The position numbers and the translations under genes are program-made. Below the pieces are notes generated by a model. It did no database searches. It had not been told where the DNA came from and saw nothing but the letters and a program-made list of their open reading frames with translations. DNA of 64,000 nucleotides from Malachius bipustulatus (taxonomy: Eukaryota; Arthropoda; Insecta; Coleoptera; Melyridae), in contig OU342631.1 of NCBI GenBank assembly GCA_910589415.1, forward strand, positions 6,386,001-6,450,000. The letters are read 5' to 3'. Positions 42,349 to 53,917 of the stretch are shown here, in pieces; within the stretch, counting starts at the first letter, position 1; each line of letters opens with the position of its first letter.

Positions 42349-45300
42349 CACGAAAGTGTAAACAAGTTTGAAAAAATTAATAAGAGCATTGAAAATAAAC
42401 TTGATACTCCGCTTCTTCAAGGTCATCTTTATGTAATTTTTTCGCGTAACGCCTAGGTACCTTGAAGGCATCAAACGTCATGTTTTTGCAAGGTCTGATC
42501 ATGATTTTTTTATGTAATCGTGTATGGGGAACAAAGACGCCTTTTCTCTGCTATTGAAATGCAGCCAATTGTTTTTCATTGATTAAAATCTGAGGAAACA
42601 TAGTTGGCGTGGTATTTCTACATAGCGTCATAGCTTACTACCCACCGTCAATTTAAAAGCTAAGAAATGCATTGTTTATAAAGGTATTCGCTGTTACATG
42701 ACGTGAAATTACACGTAATTTTATTAAGTGTAAATAAAATATATCAAAAGTCAACTTGTGTCATCTTGACACAGGTAGGTGAAAAATATAAAAGGAGAAA
42801 CTCCTGTCTGCCTGCTTTATGTTCTGCTAAAACTTGAGCAGATATACCTTTAAGTACTAATTATTAATTTCATACTCACCTATATTGTGAACATGCCTAT
42901 AAGTATTTATATACCTGGGGTTCTCGTGAGAGTCGTGAGGAACTCTCCAAATTAGGAATGTGTATTCAGGGGATAAAAAATATCTAATAAACTTAAATGG
43001 TCAAATTTCAATCGTTACTGAGATATTGGTGAAAAAACATATTGTGAATTTTATCATGTTGAAAGTTTTATTTTCTAACATACAAAATACAAACATTTAT
43101 TTTAATTTACTGATAAAATAAAAAAAAATCCCACCACCGTTAATGTGATCTGAATCCATGCATCAACCCGTTTGTGGATTGATTTAGTAGTTCGTTGAAG
43201 AACGTTTCTGGTGAGTGCTGTGCAGTTGGTCATTCGATCGAGTAGATTTCAGTCATCTCCAAAAGCAATAATCTGGGGGAGTAGGTCTGGGAAACTTGCT
43301 AAAAATCCGCATAGGGGGAAAATAAAACTTTTTTCCAATAATGCATTCCAATAAATACTCTTCAGTAAAAAATATTTTTATCAATATTTCATTAATGGTT
43401 GACATTTGATCATATTATAATATGTATATTAGACTTTATTGTGTTTTGTGATCTCCTGAGCGCACACTTAAAATTTGAGGGGAGGGGTACCTCACACAGA
43501 CGCAATGCAGACACGCTTAGAGTATAATATTCTGCAGATACATAATATGCATGTTTAATTACGATCACTTGATCTGTTACAAAATTACATAATCATTTTT
43601 GCACGCCTGTAATGTAAAAGACACCTTTTCTGGCAATTAACATAATTTTGTGACGATTTATATTTAATTACGGGATGTAAGTAGGCGAGCATGTCAATCA
43701 GTTTTTTTTAAGTTGTTTCAGTTGTTTAAAAACATTATTTGTTTACCTATTGAAGAAAAAATGTCCCAAGGCGAATCATGTAGGACTAGTTTCTTTTAAA
43801 CAAACAGGATTGTTTGAGTCCTTGAATAGCCAAAATTTAAATTCTAAAAAGTAGAGTTTTGATGATGCAGAGTTTCTTTGGATAAAAAAACAAGGTCTTA
43901 ATAAAATTAAGTATGGCAGATTCATTATCTGATCAAGTTTTACGATTTTACTAGCAACTTTAATAAAAAACTTAGCTTATTTCAATAAAATTATTTTTTT
44001 ATTAGGTACTTTATAATAATTGTTATGAATTAGATTACCATAAATAAATAAATTTTAACAAAGATTTGGTCAGGGTCTTAGGCGTGGACCCGTGGACGTC
44101 GCAATAAGTTTCAGAATTATTGTTTATTTATTTTGTATAAATGGGTCAATTTCATTTTTAGAGGGACATTTATACCTAATAGTTTTGCTGTAATGTAATG
44201 TAGGAGTAACGCCACGCCGTCGCTTTGAACTATTTTTACTTAAATTTCAAACTCCTTGTGAAACAACGAATAAATAATAAAGAACAAGAAGGACAAATCC
44301 ATTTGAAATGATCCTTATTAGGCTGGGCCATACTTTCTTCTACACATTATATAGTATATAAGACATATCGTTACAAAAGCAAATCAATTGTAATAAAAGT
44401 TTTTCAGGAGAACTTTTCCTTGGAAAAATGTTTTCAGAAAAATAAATTTGTTTTTTGTGTGGTAGTAGATAGTGTAACATAACTATAAAACATCTGCATA
44501 AGGTGAGTTAGCTTGTTTTCTCATCTAGATTTATGGTTCTAGGGCTGAGAGTAGAGATAGATAAGAAATAAAATATCATTATGCAGAAAGTCCAAAAAAC
44601 GCGTAAAAGAAGATTTACGATAATATTAATTATATCTAACACATTTTAAGTAATAATTTTAAAATTTATCATATCGAGACCACTAAGCTGCCAGTAAATG
44701 GGTAAATGGAGCAAGAGGGTACCTACCGTGCTGGAACTATCAACAGACGTAAGACTAAACTCATGTTCAATGTTCATTGATAGAGTTACTTTACATATAA
44801 AAACGATTTGAGCTCAATAAGTATTACGAGATTTTATCTAAGTTGGGTTAGTTATAAAATGGTGAAGAAATTGTGAAACTGACTGTAATAAAAAAAAACA
44901 ATAATTACTACACGTCTAAATAAACATCTTCCAGAACAGAAACATCATAGAAATCTAAAAGACTTTTATAGTTATAGGTTTTTTCAAATAAGTAGGCGAA
45001 ATGAAGTTAGGCAGGTGCCTAACTTAAGGTTAAAAGGATTAAAAAAAAAATGAATGAAAGGCGTCAGATTGCTAAAGGCAATATTCAAGAGAATTTTCCT
45101 TTCCCACTTTTCACGCTACCCTCTTCTTCTAAGACAGTTGTGAGACTGGATCAAATTTTGAGAATTACTTAGCTTATTAGCAAAATTATTCCAAGCTAAT
45201 TTTCGCCATTGTTCCATTATTGCCTCGCTCTTTATCGCCTTCATTTTGATTAGAAATACAATTCTGTACAAAAACCACACTCCTTGATCTTATTGAAAAT

Positions 45301-45489
45301 GTTAAATGATCAATGAATGAATTAAATTGACTGGCAACTGAACGAACTGTTGCCAACCTGAAGCTGGATCTTTTAAGTCATAGAAACTTTGAAATTTAGG
45401 ATTGGTACTAAAAGCATCAAAACGATTATGATGCAACTTAATTTCTTTTATTTGAAAAGACCTATTATAGTTATACCTACGGGGATGAG

Positions 45490-46790
45490 GAATCATGCGG
45501 ACGAATAAAGAAAGCGAGACATGATGATTGCTTTGCAGCTCTGAGATCTAAGCACAAAAGATTTTGCAAGATCATACAAAATGCACCCATTCCAAATTTA
45601 GCTACATCTGGCCCTAAAAGATGCCTCCAAAGTGCTATGGATGGACGATTCTACGTTTTGAACCACAGGGAGGGTTGTGTAATCTTCACAACAGGAGGGC
45701 GATAGTAGTTTTTAACGAAAGACTCAGCGATCCCGATATTTGGACTTCCTTTTTGAGGAGTACCCGAAATTCGTAGCCAAAATATTGGTAGAGGGAGTTT
45801 GTTCTCCTGGCCCTCTCAATCGCATCACCTAACCTATATTTGATTATTGTTTTTGGGATAAAATTAAAGGCACGATCTATCAGCTTCGGATTAGTTCAAC
45901 AAATCAACAATATGATGGAGATGCAGAAAAATTAAAATATACCTGATCCTTCCAGCCTATGGGGTCAAGAGGTTGTTGGCAAGGTACGCAAGAAGTTAAG
46001 ATATTATTGAAAGGTTTGGGAAATAGAGTGTCGAATGACAGACCGGTATGATACACCTAGTCGTGGATCAGTATGGCCAGTATCCCTTTTAAATATTATG
46101 GCGGTAAATGGTCACGTTTTATCTCAAGTCAAACAATTAATTACATACAACATGGCTTTTTTGAAGGATACTCAACGCCAGGTTTGAAGGATAACGCCAG
46201 GTTGGAGCTACACAGCTCGGAAGAAAGCACGCAGTAAAGAGCTCCCTACATTGATCCCACGACACAGAGATGTTTCAAACAAGTCGAAGCGCGCTAAATC
46301 AATATTAATGTATACCTTTGACGGTTTTATATTCAAGCTTTCAGTGTTCTAACGCAATCGCACTGAAAAATAGCAGGTATCTTCGATTCGCCCTTGATAT
46401 ACAATGTACTATTTCTTCAATTTATTACTGGTACATTGAATGATTATCGTCATATTCAGAGCAGCAACTTTGTAACTTGGATAGCTGGGGTATGGAACAT
46501 AGGCTTGATTTGACTGCTGAAAAATGTAGGTTAGTATAGCATATTGTAGAACGAAGAAGCAAATATTGTACTTCTATTCAATTGGCTCCTTGCCCATTAC
46601 TCTCGAAGCAGTAAGAGCAAGAATTGTTTAGACGGTGAGACGTTTGCTTCACATATTGAACGGGGTCTACTCTGACTCACTTTAAAATGTTGGAATTCGC
46701 CTGAATGAGGAGCTAGCCTGGCGTTCTCGATGTCAAGCTATTACAACCCAGTTTGGAATATATTGCGATTGTTTGGGGTCACAGGTTCTA
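45490..46790 (+). pseudogene. Very decayed LINE fragment
   Basis: Weak plus-strand remnants: KARHDDCFAALRSKHKRFCK near 45515 resembles the linker before a LINE reverse transcriptase, and LEYIAIVWGHRFYDVHRWER near 46750 resembles the LEY..VVW.P.YDVH segment after it. The region between has many stops. Family cannot be told. Confidence rests mainly on the second motif. Confidence 0.45.
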
Positions 46791-46899
46791 TGATGTTCAC
46801 AGGTGGGAAAGAGAGATCCCAGACGATATGATCATGAGTTGCTACTGGCTGAATTCGGCTTATATTCTTTGGGATGTCGTTGTAGTGATGTTGATAAAA

Positions 46900-47092
46900 G
46901 GTCGGTTCTTACTTGTACGACACCCGACGACAACGACAACGCGACAACACGAAAAAATTGCGGGGGGACTTCACCCTGAGTCTGGTTCCCACTTGTACGA
47001 CACACGACGACGTGCCATTCAGGGTGAAGTCCCCCCGCAATTTTTCCGTATTGTCGCGTTGTCGTCGGGTGTCGTACAAGTGAGAGCCGGCC
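46900..47092. repeat. 193-bp palindromic MITE with about 80-bp arms
   Basis: Left arm (46900-46981) and right arm (47012-47092) are mirror images. The left arm ends GCGGGGGGACTTCACCCTGA and the right arm starts TCAGGGTGAAGTCCCCCCGC, a perfect pair. The outer TTACTTGTACGACACCCGAC pairs with GTCGGGTGTCGTACAAGTGA. The loop contains a third copy of CACTTGTACGACAC. GC-rich against the flanks. The transcript would fold into one long hairpin. Confidence 0.9.
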
Positions 47093-49225
47093 TTAACAGT
47101 CGGGATTTGTTGGCCTTTAATAATTTTCGTGTACACTTAGGTCCTGTTTCTGGTGGTGTCTGGAAGGTATAGTATTTTGTTTACGGGAATGTATCTACAC
47201 TACGACCTAGAAGATCTTTCGTGTCTCCCCTTTTGGTGACTATTCAATTATAGCACCCCATCCAATCCTAGTTATCGGAGGAAATTTAGGATTTTCGATG
47301 GTTCTAAAGATGATAAGTTTTTTCCGCTGGCTGGTAAAGACCTAGACAGTGTATTTTGTTGTACTCCATGTCACTCGACCAGGGGATGTATTGAGGTTTT
47401 CCCCTCCATTCAGAATCGACAGGTTTGGTTATTTTGTAGACCAATCTTGGTACACGGTTAACTCATTTGAATGTCGCAGAGTGGCATCTAGCCCAGTTTT
47501 ACAGAAGTTTGTATGTAGTGATATTGTCTGAGTGTCAGGATTTGTTGACCTTTATTAATCGTGTATACTCAGGTATGCATTTCTGTTTCTGGGTTTTATT
47601 AGAATTAAAAGTAATTTAACTCATCACACATATGGAATGTAGGCGGTACTTAGGTATCAAAATTTTGAGGAACATTCTAACATTTTGTAAGATTAGTGAA
47701 GTGGAACCATGGTAGATTAAAGGGCGATAAAATGAGTTTGCGTCCAGTCAGGATAATAAATTTTAAATCAATTCTTCAGCTGAATATCCAATATTGCTGG
47801 GACTGGTAGGCACGGTTGACAGTCTTACAACTTTTTTAATTTATAAAAATATCGTTAAGGCGAAATAAGCACAAGGGGATCGAAATACCTTAAATTATTA
47901 AATATGTCTATAAAGAGAAAAAAGAAGTGAATTATCAGCAGAACAACCATAATGAAAGGTTGTGAAATGTTCCTGATTAATCTTGTTTTTGATTTGCATA
48001 ATAATTATACTTACTGAAATGTTATGTGAACGTTGCATTTATTGGCGATTGCCTCAGAACTCAGAACCCTTGATTTCGATTCAAGAAAATTTACTGATTT
48101 TTTATTTAGCATAAATAGATTTTATGCATGGAGGGCAGAAGCTCGTAAAGACACTCCTTGAGCTAGATCAAAGTAAATACCTAAATGTCAGTTAATGCTC
48201 TTCTACACTCTATACTTATGCAATAATTTTTAACTTTAATGTATACTAACATACTTATTATATGCAACTGGTACCTACTGATTTTAATACTTGAAATTGA
48301 AACCTGATCTTGAGTCTTAATCATTCAATAATCATTTGCCTATTGGCAATGTTTGATATTTAAATTTTATTTCTTTTCCTTGACCAATAATTATTATCTT
48401 GGTTGAAAATGACATCAGTAGTAGACAACCAATACGTAATACACGCTTTGGTAGCAATGTTCATGATTAATATCTCTTTAGGATAATATGTATCACTATA
48501 ATATGACTATTGATTAACAGAGGTATTATAGGCAGGTATCTTTGAGTCGAAGTAAGAGTAAAAGAAAAGTAGGGCAGGGTTATGACATGAGTCTGTTGAG
48601 TACGCCAAGATAGTTAAATTCTGAATGCATAAGAGTAAGAGTCCATATAGAGACTGTTATAAACTAGTGCCATAAATTTAGAAGCCTTCAGATGTAACAA
48701 CATTGAAAACAATAAGTATACAGGGTGGTTAAGTTTAGAGGTTTTAATAGGGAATCTCCATAACTCATAACTATAAGAGATTCAGAAAAACGGGCCGCGC
48801 ATCCTAGAAAACTTAAATAGGCTTTCTTATTTTGTTTACAAGTTATTTCCGAAAACTGGAATTTTTAAGTCATAGCTCGATTTTCGATTTTTTTTGTTTT
48901 TAAATTGGTACGCCTCTGCATTATTTTATAAAAGTGTTCCAAGAATGTGTAAATTATTTCCTTTTTATTAGTAAACGAGAAAGAGTGGAAAGACGAAAAA
49001 TCAGAAAATGGAGTTTTTGCAAATAACTCGAAAGTAAAGGACGATAGACAATTTTTTTAGACCATTCTACACGAGCCACAAAAACGCGACCGATTAGTCG
49101 CTCAGTCGCTTGAAAATTTTTCCCATTCTATACGAGCGTGTAGATGCCGCGCCTTTATAGCGCTTATAAACGGCGAGTGAAACGCGACCTATTCTAGACT
49201 AGCGACAAAACGCCTCATATTTGCT

Positions 49226-49473
49226 ATGGATTCCGTACAAGTTGGGTGTATCGCTGTTCACCAACTAACGTTATTAGGTTTGTTGGCCAAAAAACGTAAA
49301 AAAAAAGACGTTGGTGGGTACACCCGGTTAGTGCTAATCGCCTGACCTTAGGGGTGTTTCATCTTAGCTCCGCAGAACATCGAATATATCCTGAGAAGTT
49401 TTTTCAGTACTACCGGATGTCTGTAAAGACATTTGACGAACTTTTGGGGTTATCACTTCATTCATATAGTTGA
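49226..49473 (+). pseudogene. Harbinger-type transposase, N-terminal fragment with frameshift
   Basis: MDSVQVGCIAVHQLTLLGLL then AKKRKKK runs into an A9 tract. After a one-base shift there, the frame gives RRWWVHPVSANRLTLGVFHL, then SSAEHRIYPEKFFQYYRMSV and KTFDELLGLS. RRWWVHP and FF.YYRMS...FDELL are hallmarks of Harbinger transposase N-termini in animals. The DDE catalytic part is absent: the frame ends at TGA near 49471 and the element continues as non-coding DNA. The copy is dead. Confidence 0.8.
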
Positions 49474-49531
49474 ATGGAGTAGTAGTCAGATGCAAACATC
49501 TTCTTTGCAAAGACACCAAGCACAACAATGC

Positions 49532-49690
49532 TCAGATCCAAAATAGTAGTCACTAACTGACATTACTGAAAAAGCAATTTCAGAGAAGTGGCACGCATAA
49601 ACTGATGTTTAGAAGAAAATTTTTTGCTTGCCGCTTTTCCAAAATAGTTTTTTTAGTAATGTCAGTTAGTGACTACTATTTTGGATCTGA
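49532..49690. repeat. 159-bp MITE with perfect 36-bp terminal repeats
   Basis: 49532-49567 and 49655-49690 are perfect reverse complements over 36 bases (TCAGATCCAAAATAGTAGTC, then ACTAACTGACATTACT). The perfect match shows that this insertion is younger than the Harbinger-like host element, whose ends have diverged. Confidence 0.9.
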
Positions 49691-50614
49691 ACTATACTTA
49701 CATGTAGAATGACACGCCGGTCTCCGGCGCGCGACTTTTACGCAACCTCTTGCGTTCAAAACGGCGGCACGCCAACGAACGCGTCCACACGCGACCGCAA
49801 AGTTGCCCGTATAGTATGCCCAATTAACACTCTATGGTTCTGTGACACAAGGGGGTCGCTCGCAGGCAAACGGTCGCGTTTTTGTGGTTCGTGTAGAATG
49901 GGCCTTAAAAAATAAAAAAATAAAAACTATTATGCTTGGACCATTTTTCCGTATCTCTTAGAATAGTTTTGGAGATTTCCTATTTTAAAACATCGAAATT
50001 TAGCCCCTTTGTACGCAAGTAATTTTTTCATAGTGGGGTACTTTGAGCCAAGACGATATAATAATTGAGCCAAAATGATATATTACCGTGGGGCTCTCAA
50101 TTTATTTTCAATAAAAAGCCATCATCAGAAATGGGTAACAAGAAATTATTATTCCAAGAACTATACAATTGAGTCAACTTTTTATTTTTGAATCAGCCAT
50201 TCTTTAAATGGTCTGGTTTATAATCAGAGGTCTTATAAACTGAAAATACTCATCAGTCATCACCGACATATTGAACAAAAAATTTTCAAAAGAAACTTTC
50301 TTTTACAGACTTTCTTAGAAAAAAGTTAAAGTCTTTTGACTAAAACGTCTAAAACTATAACAAAATAGTTATTTACATTACAAGCTACGAAAGTTCACTT
50401 TTAGGTGTGAGGTGTATTTGAATACCCGAGGCGAAGTGTAGCGTAGCCGAGGGTATTTAAAACTTCGAGCACCTGAAAGAGCTTTCGTAGCGTGTAATGT
50501 ATTAAACTTTTCATTCTCTCCTTGCCATATTGAACCACGGATTAAGAAGAAATGAGTAAAATAATACGATTCAGTGATAACAATGGAATTATTATAAGGT
50601 GCCATGTTTTTAAC

Positions 50615-50628
50615 ATTACCATAGTAAC
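50615..50628. promoter_or_regulatory. X-box-like palindrome
   Basis: ATTACCATAGTAAC fits the RFX X-box pattern (reverse strand GTTACTATGGTAAT). It lies inside the fold-back element 50384-51010 with no gene next to it. Confidence 0.25.
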
Positions 50629-50738
50629 GATAGTTTTAAATTATTAATTTATGACACTGTCAAGTTTAAAACTCTGTACCGCTATAATTTTAGAATCTGT
50701 GATCGTAGTTTAGTTCAAAATGAATTTCATTCAAGAAG

Positions 50739-50824
50739 CTGCAAATTCCAGTAAATCTTTCTGGAACATACAATAAAAATTATTTGTATGTTCCAGAAAG
50801 ATTTATTGGAATTTTTTATTGCAG
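50739..50824. repeat. Strong hairpin, 22-bp perfect core stem
   Basis: AAATCTTTCTGGAACATACA(A) at 50754-50774 and its perfect mirror, TTGTATGTTCCAGAAAGATT(T), at 50785-50805, have a 10-base loop. The stem continues outward with one G-U pair and small bulges to CTGC/GCAG. Size and shape recall small-RNA precursors but it lies at the centre of a fold-back repeat, which explains the symmetry. Confidence 0.8.
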
Positions 50825-51063
50825 TTTTACATTCAATTTTCCATCTAAATAAACGTTAATCAAACTGACATTTCTACTTTTTTGTCCAGGCCACGAAAGT
50901 TTTTCATAGCTAGCAACCACCTAGCAACCTATCACCTAGGATGTTTTACTTTCGCTTTCGGTTGCCTTATCAAGACAGAAAGTTACACTTTCGTAAAGGG
51001 GAGAATGAAAAAAAAATTATCACAATAAATTAGATACTGAGATAAACCAGCCCTAGGTACGTA

Positions 51064-51660
51064 AAATGATTACAATTTTTTTCGTCTCTCATTTATATTC
51101 ACGGGATAGCCGGCCTGAGAATAATAATAGGAGAGGAATCTATAGGTCACTCGCCTTCTTTAACACAGGCGGCACGAACGGCCAGCCAAAACATCCACCA
51201 CCAACGGAAAGTCCCCGCTACATTGTATTACTTAAAGAATCACGCGAGCCGGCCGTGTTAGAAAGCAGCTGCTAGTACGTTCCCGCGCCTAAAGAAACAA
51301 AAGAGCTTGGTCGAAATCTGGCTATAAAAGCACGCATCCGATGAAAAGGATCAGACAGTCTTATTTCTTGTTCCGACTTCGGTTGCTGCTAGGCTGTCCA
51401 TCTCCTCCTCTATCCTAACGGTGGAAACTACTTTGAGAAAATCGCACCGATTCTGTCATCATCAAGACGGTGGAAACTACCTAGAGAACCTCAGAACGCA
51501 AAAATCCTTAACTCCTCCCTTGCTTCCGGCATACCTCAATTACGAATCTCGAAACTACGAAACACAACGTGCGGTTCTACACCTAAAGCTAGACGATCAC
51601 AAGGCCAACTTTCAGCGGAAATGAGCGGGTAGGGGGGCGGCGTGTTACAATACCTACCTG
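51064..51660 (+). repeat. GC-richer block, possible solo LTR with promoter
   Basis: A compositional island with TATAAAAG at 51323-51330 and TCAGACAGTC at 51351-51360, the right distance for a TATA promoter with an initiator, as in insect LTRs. A possible LTR outline is TGTTAG near 51256 to TTACA near 51648 (TGT...ACA), but no target duplication matches. Frames of about 67 codons inside have no protein character. Confidence 0.35.
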
Positions 51661-53293
51661 GTCTAAAAGTAGGAAAGGCTCGGGGTTGCTGTACCTGTAA
51701 GACAAAATGTTGAAGAAAATGGGGAAAACTGCGATTATTTCAAAGTTGACCCGATTCAAACAAAATTAGCAATTTTAATAAAAATATTTGAGTCTCTTCT
51801 AAACAACTGAATTTGATTGAATCAATAGATCTTCCAGTGTTGATTAAGCGTATAATATTATAATAATCATAGGACTCTCACCATGTTTCTAATTCAAGAA
51901 ACCATCATCAGAGTTAATTACACCAATAATGAAATAATTTCTCAAATTGTTATTTTTTACTCTAAATCGGATATTTAGGGGAAAAGTAAAATTTCGTTAC
52001 ATTATTCTTCGACAAAAGTTTCATATAGATGCTTTTCACATTATGTAATATATAAAGAACAATTATTGGTGTTAACTCTCCCACATTTATACTTTTGCTA
52101 TTTGCATTGTAAATTAATGAAATTTATTATGCGGTGGCACTGGGAAACTATTTTACCCGTTTTGGCACACGTATAATATTGCATATCAGCTATACCAATG
52201 GGTACGGATGGGTACAGTTAAAAGGATAAAAATACTGGTTGACGTAACTCGGAAACATATGACCAGAATAGAGATTGCAGGATGTCACAAATTATTCAAA
52301 ATATTTATCTTAAAAAAATTATATTTACTGTAAAGTTCAAATTATGAATTAATTGTATAAAGAAACCCATAAATAGAATAATTTTTTGATAGTTGTTTTA
52401 AGTTAAATCGTTTTGTAGTTTATCTACAATGCCAATGTCGCATTCATAAATAATATATTTATGTAATAATAATAATAATAATTAGTAGTGGACGTATAAG
52501 GTAAGGTTTCAGCATAAATGAGATTAATTTTATAACAATAACATTGCATAATTTTAGATCTTTATTATTATGCAACAAACTGGGTCTGCTCTGACCATTA
52601 ATTTAATTTTATTGTACCCACGAGTTTATTAAAAACAAACCGTGAAGCTATTATGAGTGCTTTTATTATTATTAAACTCTCGGTATTATTTAATTTCATT
52701 AATAATAAGCGAAGCAACTGTTCAGAAGTTTTTTCAAGTATTAATTCTTTTTGGAAGTTTTTGCAGTATCATTTTATAGTTCAGTTATTTTATTTTTAGA
52801 GACGCTAGGATGTTATTTCACGTCGAAATCATAACAATAATGTTACCACCCACCGGATATATTCTATACGCAATAAGAACAAGAACACAGCACAACGTAG
52901 AAGAATGTTTCTGAATTTAGGTGACTTTCAAACGAACAGTTCTCTTTTGAACAAAACGCTAATTACGAATTAGAGAAATACGGTTGGCATATAAAGCTTT
53001 CATTGAAGAGTTCTTTCATTGTTGTCTTCTGCTCCCAATTCTTACGCAACTGCACGTATTTACAAGTCGAAATTGCTTCCTTGTTTTTATTGTTTATTCA
53101 CGATACGTCAGTTTTTCTCATTATGCACATTTTGATATAATTGGAACCAATTAGCATACATTAATAAATTTAATTGACAACTTATTGATTTTTTACATCT
53201 AGGTATTATAATACCTTGATGAGCTATTTGTCGAAATTACAATAATAATTAATTATTTAATAACACACTAATATTTTATTATTTCGATTCTAG

Positions 53294-53917
53294 ATAGCAA
53301 CGATATTGTCATTGGTCACGGCTCAAAATCCCGACTGGGAAAACAACCTCCTGAAACAATACCACGTTCAAACAGATGAAGGTCCAAATCGATGGTTCAG
53401 ATATGAAACACTTTCAGGACAATACCGAAGAGAGAAACGATTAGATGATGGAACAGTGATTGGTTCTTACGCTTGGCTTGATCAAAATGGCGTGCTACGC
53501 CAAAAAGATTACATAGCAGACAATGAAGGGTATAGGATAACCAAAAGCAAGCACACTTTTGTAGGACAAAATCTCCCCATCAGTGAGGCAATGTCTAAAG
53601 CTAAAAAGATCATCGCTGCGGAGGATTTAGCAGCCAAAAATCAGAGAAGTCGATTCAGGACAACTCCATTTACTCGTGTATCAACTACCGCTCTACCTCC
53701 TGCAGAAATTGTAGTTACTCCCAGACCATACCAGGAAGCTCCAGCTGATATTTCAAGGATACAGAGTCCACAGAGAGTTGACTATGACCCTCCTAGTAAT
53801 AATATATACGATTACGATAGGACAAAAGATTATAATTATAGACAGACGTATGATAGAGGACAGGTTTTAGGATTTGTTGATAAGTTTGGAATTCGAAGAT
53901 TTTTGTACTACATTTAA
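53294..53917 (+). CDS. Cuticle protein with chitin-binding (RR) domain, exon 2
   Basis: Exon 2 begins ATA GCA ACG ATA TTG after a TAG acceptor and runs to TAA at 53915-53917; with exon 1 the protein has 217 residues. Residues 1-20 are the signal peptide, and the mature protein starts at Gln21. The chitin-binding RR-type domain spans about 40-100: RYETLSGQYRREKRLDDGTV, then IGSYAWLDQNGVLRQKDYIA and DNEGY, with the conserved G..Y.W.D.NG....DY.AD..GY spacing. A tail of 110 residues is rich in Pro, Thr, Arg and Tyr, suited to cross-linking. It would be secreted into the cuticle to bind chitin. The ATG-like start at 53306 (actually TTG) is inside the signal peptide and is not the start. Confidence 0.85.
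   Translation: MATILSLVTAQNPDWENNLLKQYHVQTDEGPNRWFRYETLSGQYRREKRLDDGTVIGSYAWLDQNGVLRQKDYIADNEGYRITKSKHTFVGQNLPISEAMSKAKKIIAAEDLAAKNQRSRFRTTPFTRVSTTALPPAEIVVTPRPYQEAPADISRIQSPQRVDYDPPSNNIYDYDRTKDYNYRQTYDRGQVLGFVDKFGIRRFLYYI

Larger units (their letters stand above)
49060..49904 (+). mobile_element. PIF/Harbinger-like DNA transposon, internally deleted
   Basis: Ends GACCATTCTACACGAGCCAC, then AAAAACGCGACC, mirrored by GGTCGCGTTTTTGTGGTTCG, then TGTAGAATGGGCC. It is flanked by TTA on both sides (49057-49059 and 49905-49907), the 3-base TWA target duplication typical of PIF/Harbinger. It carries the start of a Harbinger-type transposase gene (49226-49473), a nested MITE (49532-49690) and a GC-richer right part. 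Confidence 0.85.
48719..50012. repeat. ACAGGGTGG element interrupted by nested insertions
   Basis: Left end TACAGGGTGGTTAAGTTTAG, then GGTTTTAATAGGGAATCTCC. The mirror GGAGATTTCCTATTTTAAAA and GAAATTTAGCCCCTTT lies at 49970-50011. Between them sits the Harbinger-like element 49060-49904. Without it this element would be about 450 bp, like its relatives. Confidence 0.7.
50384..51010. repeat. Fold-back element centred on a long hairpin
   Basis: CTACGAAAGTTCACTTTTAG at the left and AAAGTTACACTTTCGTAAAG at the right are a rough mirror pair, and CATTCTCTCC (50511) pairs with GGGGAGAATG (50999). The centre is the hairpin 50739-50824. CTTTCGTAGCGTGTAATG-like words recur inside. Borders are approximate. 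Confidence 0.5.
36578..53293 (+). other. 16.7-kb intron of the cuticle gene
   Basis: Bounded by GTAAGC and a TTTCGATTCTAG acceptor. Besides the separately listed elements, long parts (about 38.4-39.6, 41.2-45.4, 47.1-48.7 and 51.7-53.2 kb) are AT-rich DNA in which I see no gene. The whole intron holds no convincing host exon on either strand. Confidence 0.6.

Noticed and set aside
50378..50605. 75-codon minus-strand frame
   Set aside because: Falls within a fold-back repeat; residues reflect repeat sequence and no family is recognised.
53306..53308. Apparent start of the cuticle protein at 53306
   Set aside because: The codon is TTG inside the signal peptide; exon 1 at 36548 supplies the true ATG.
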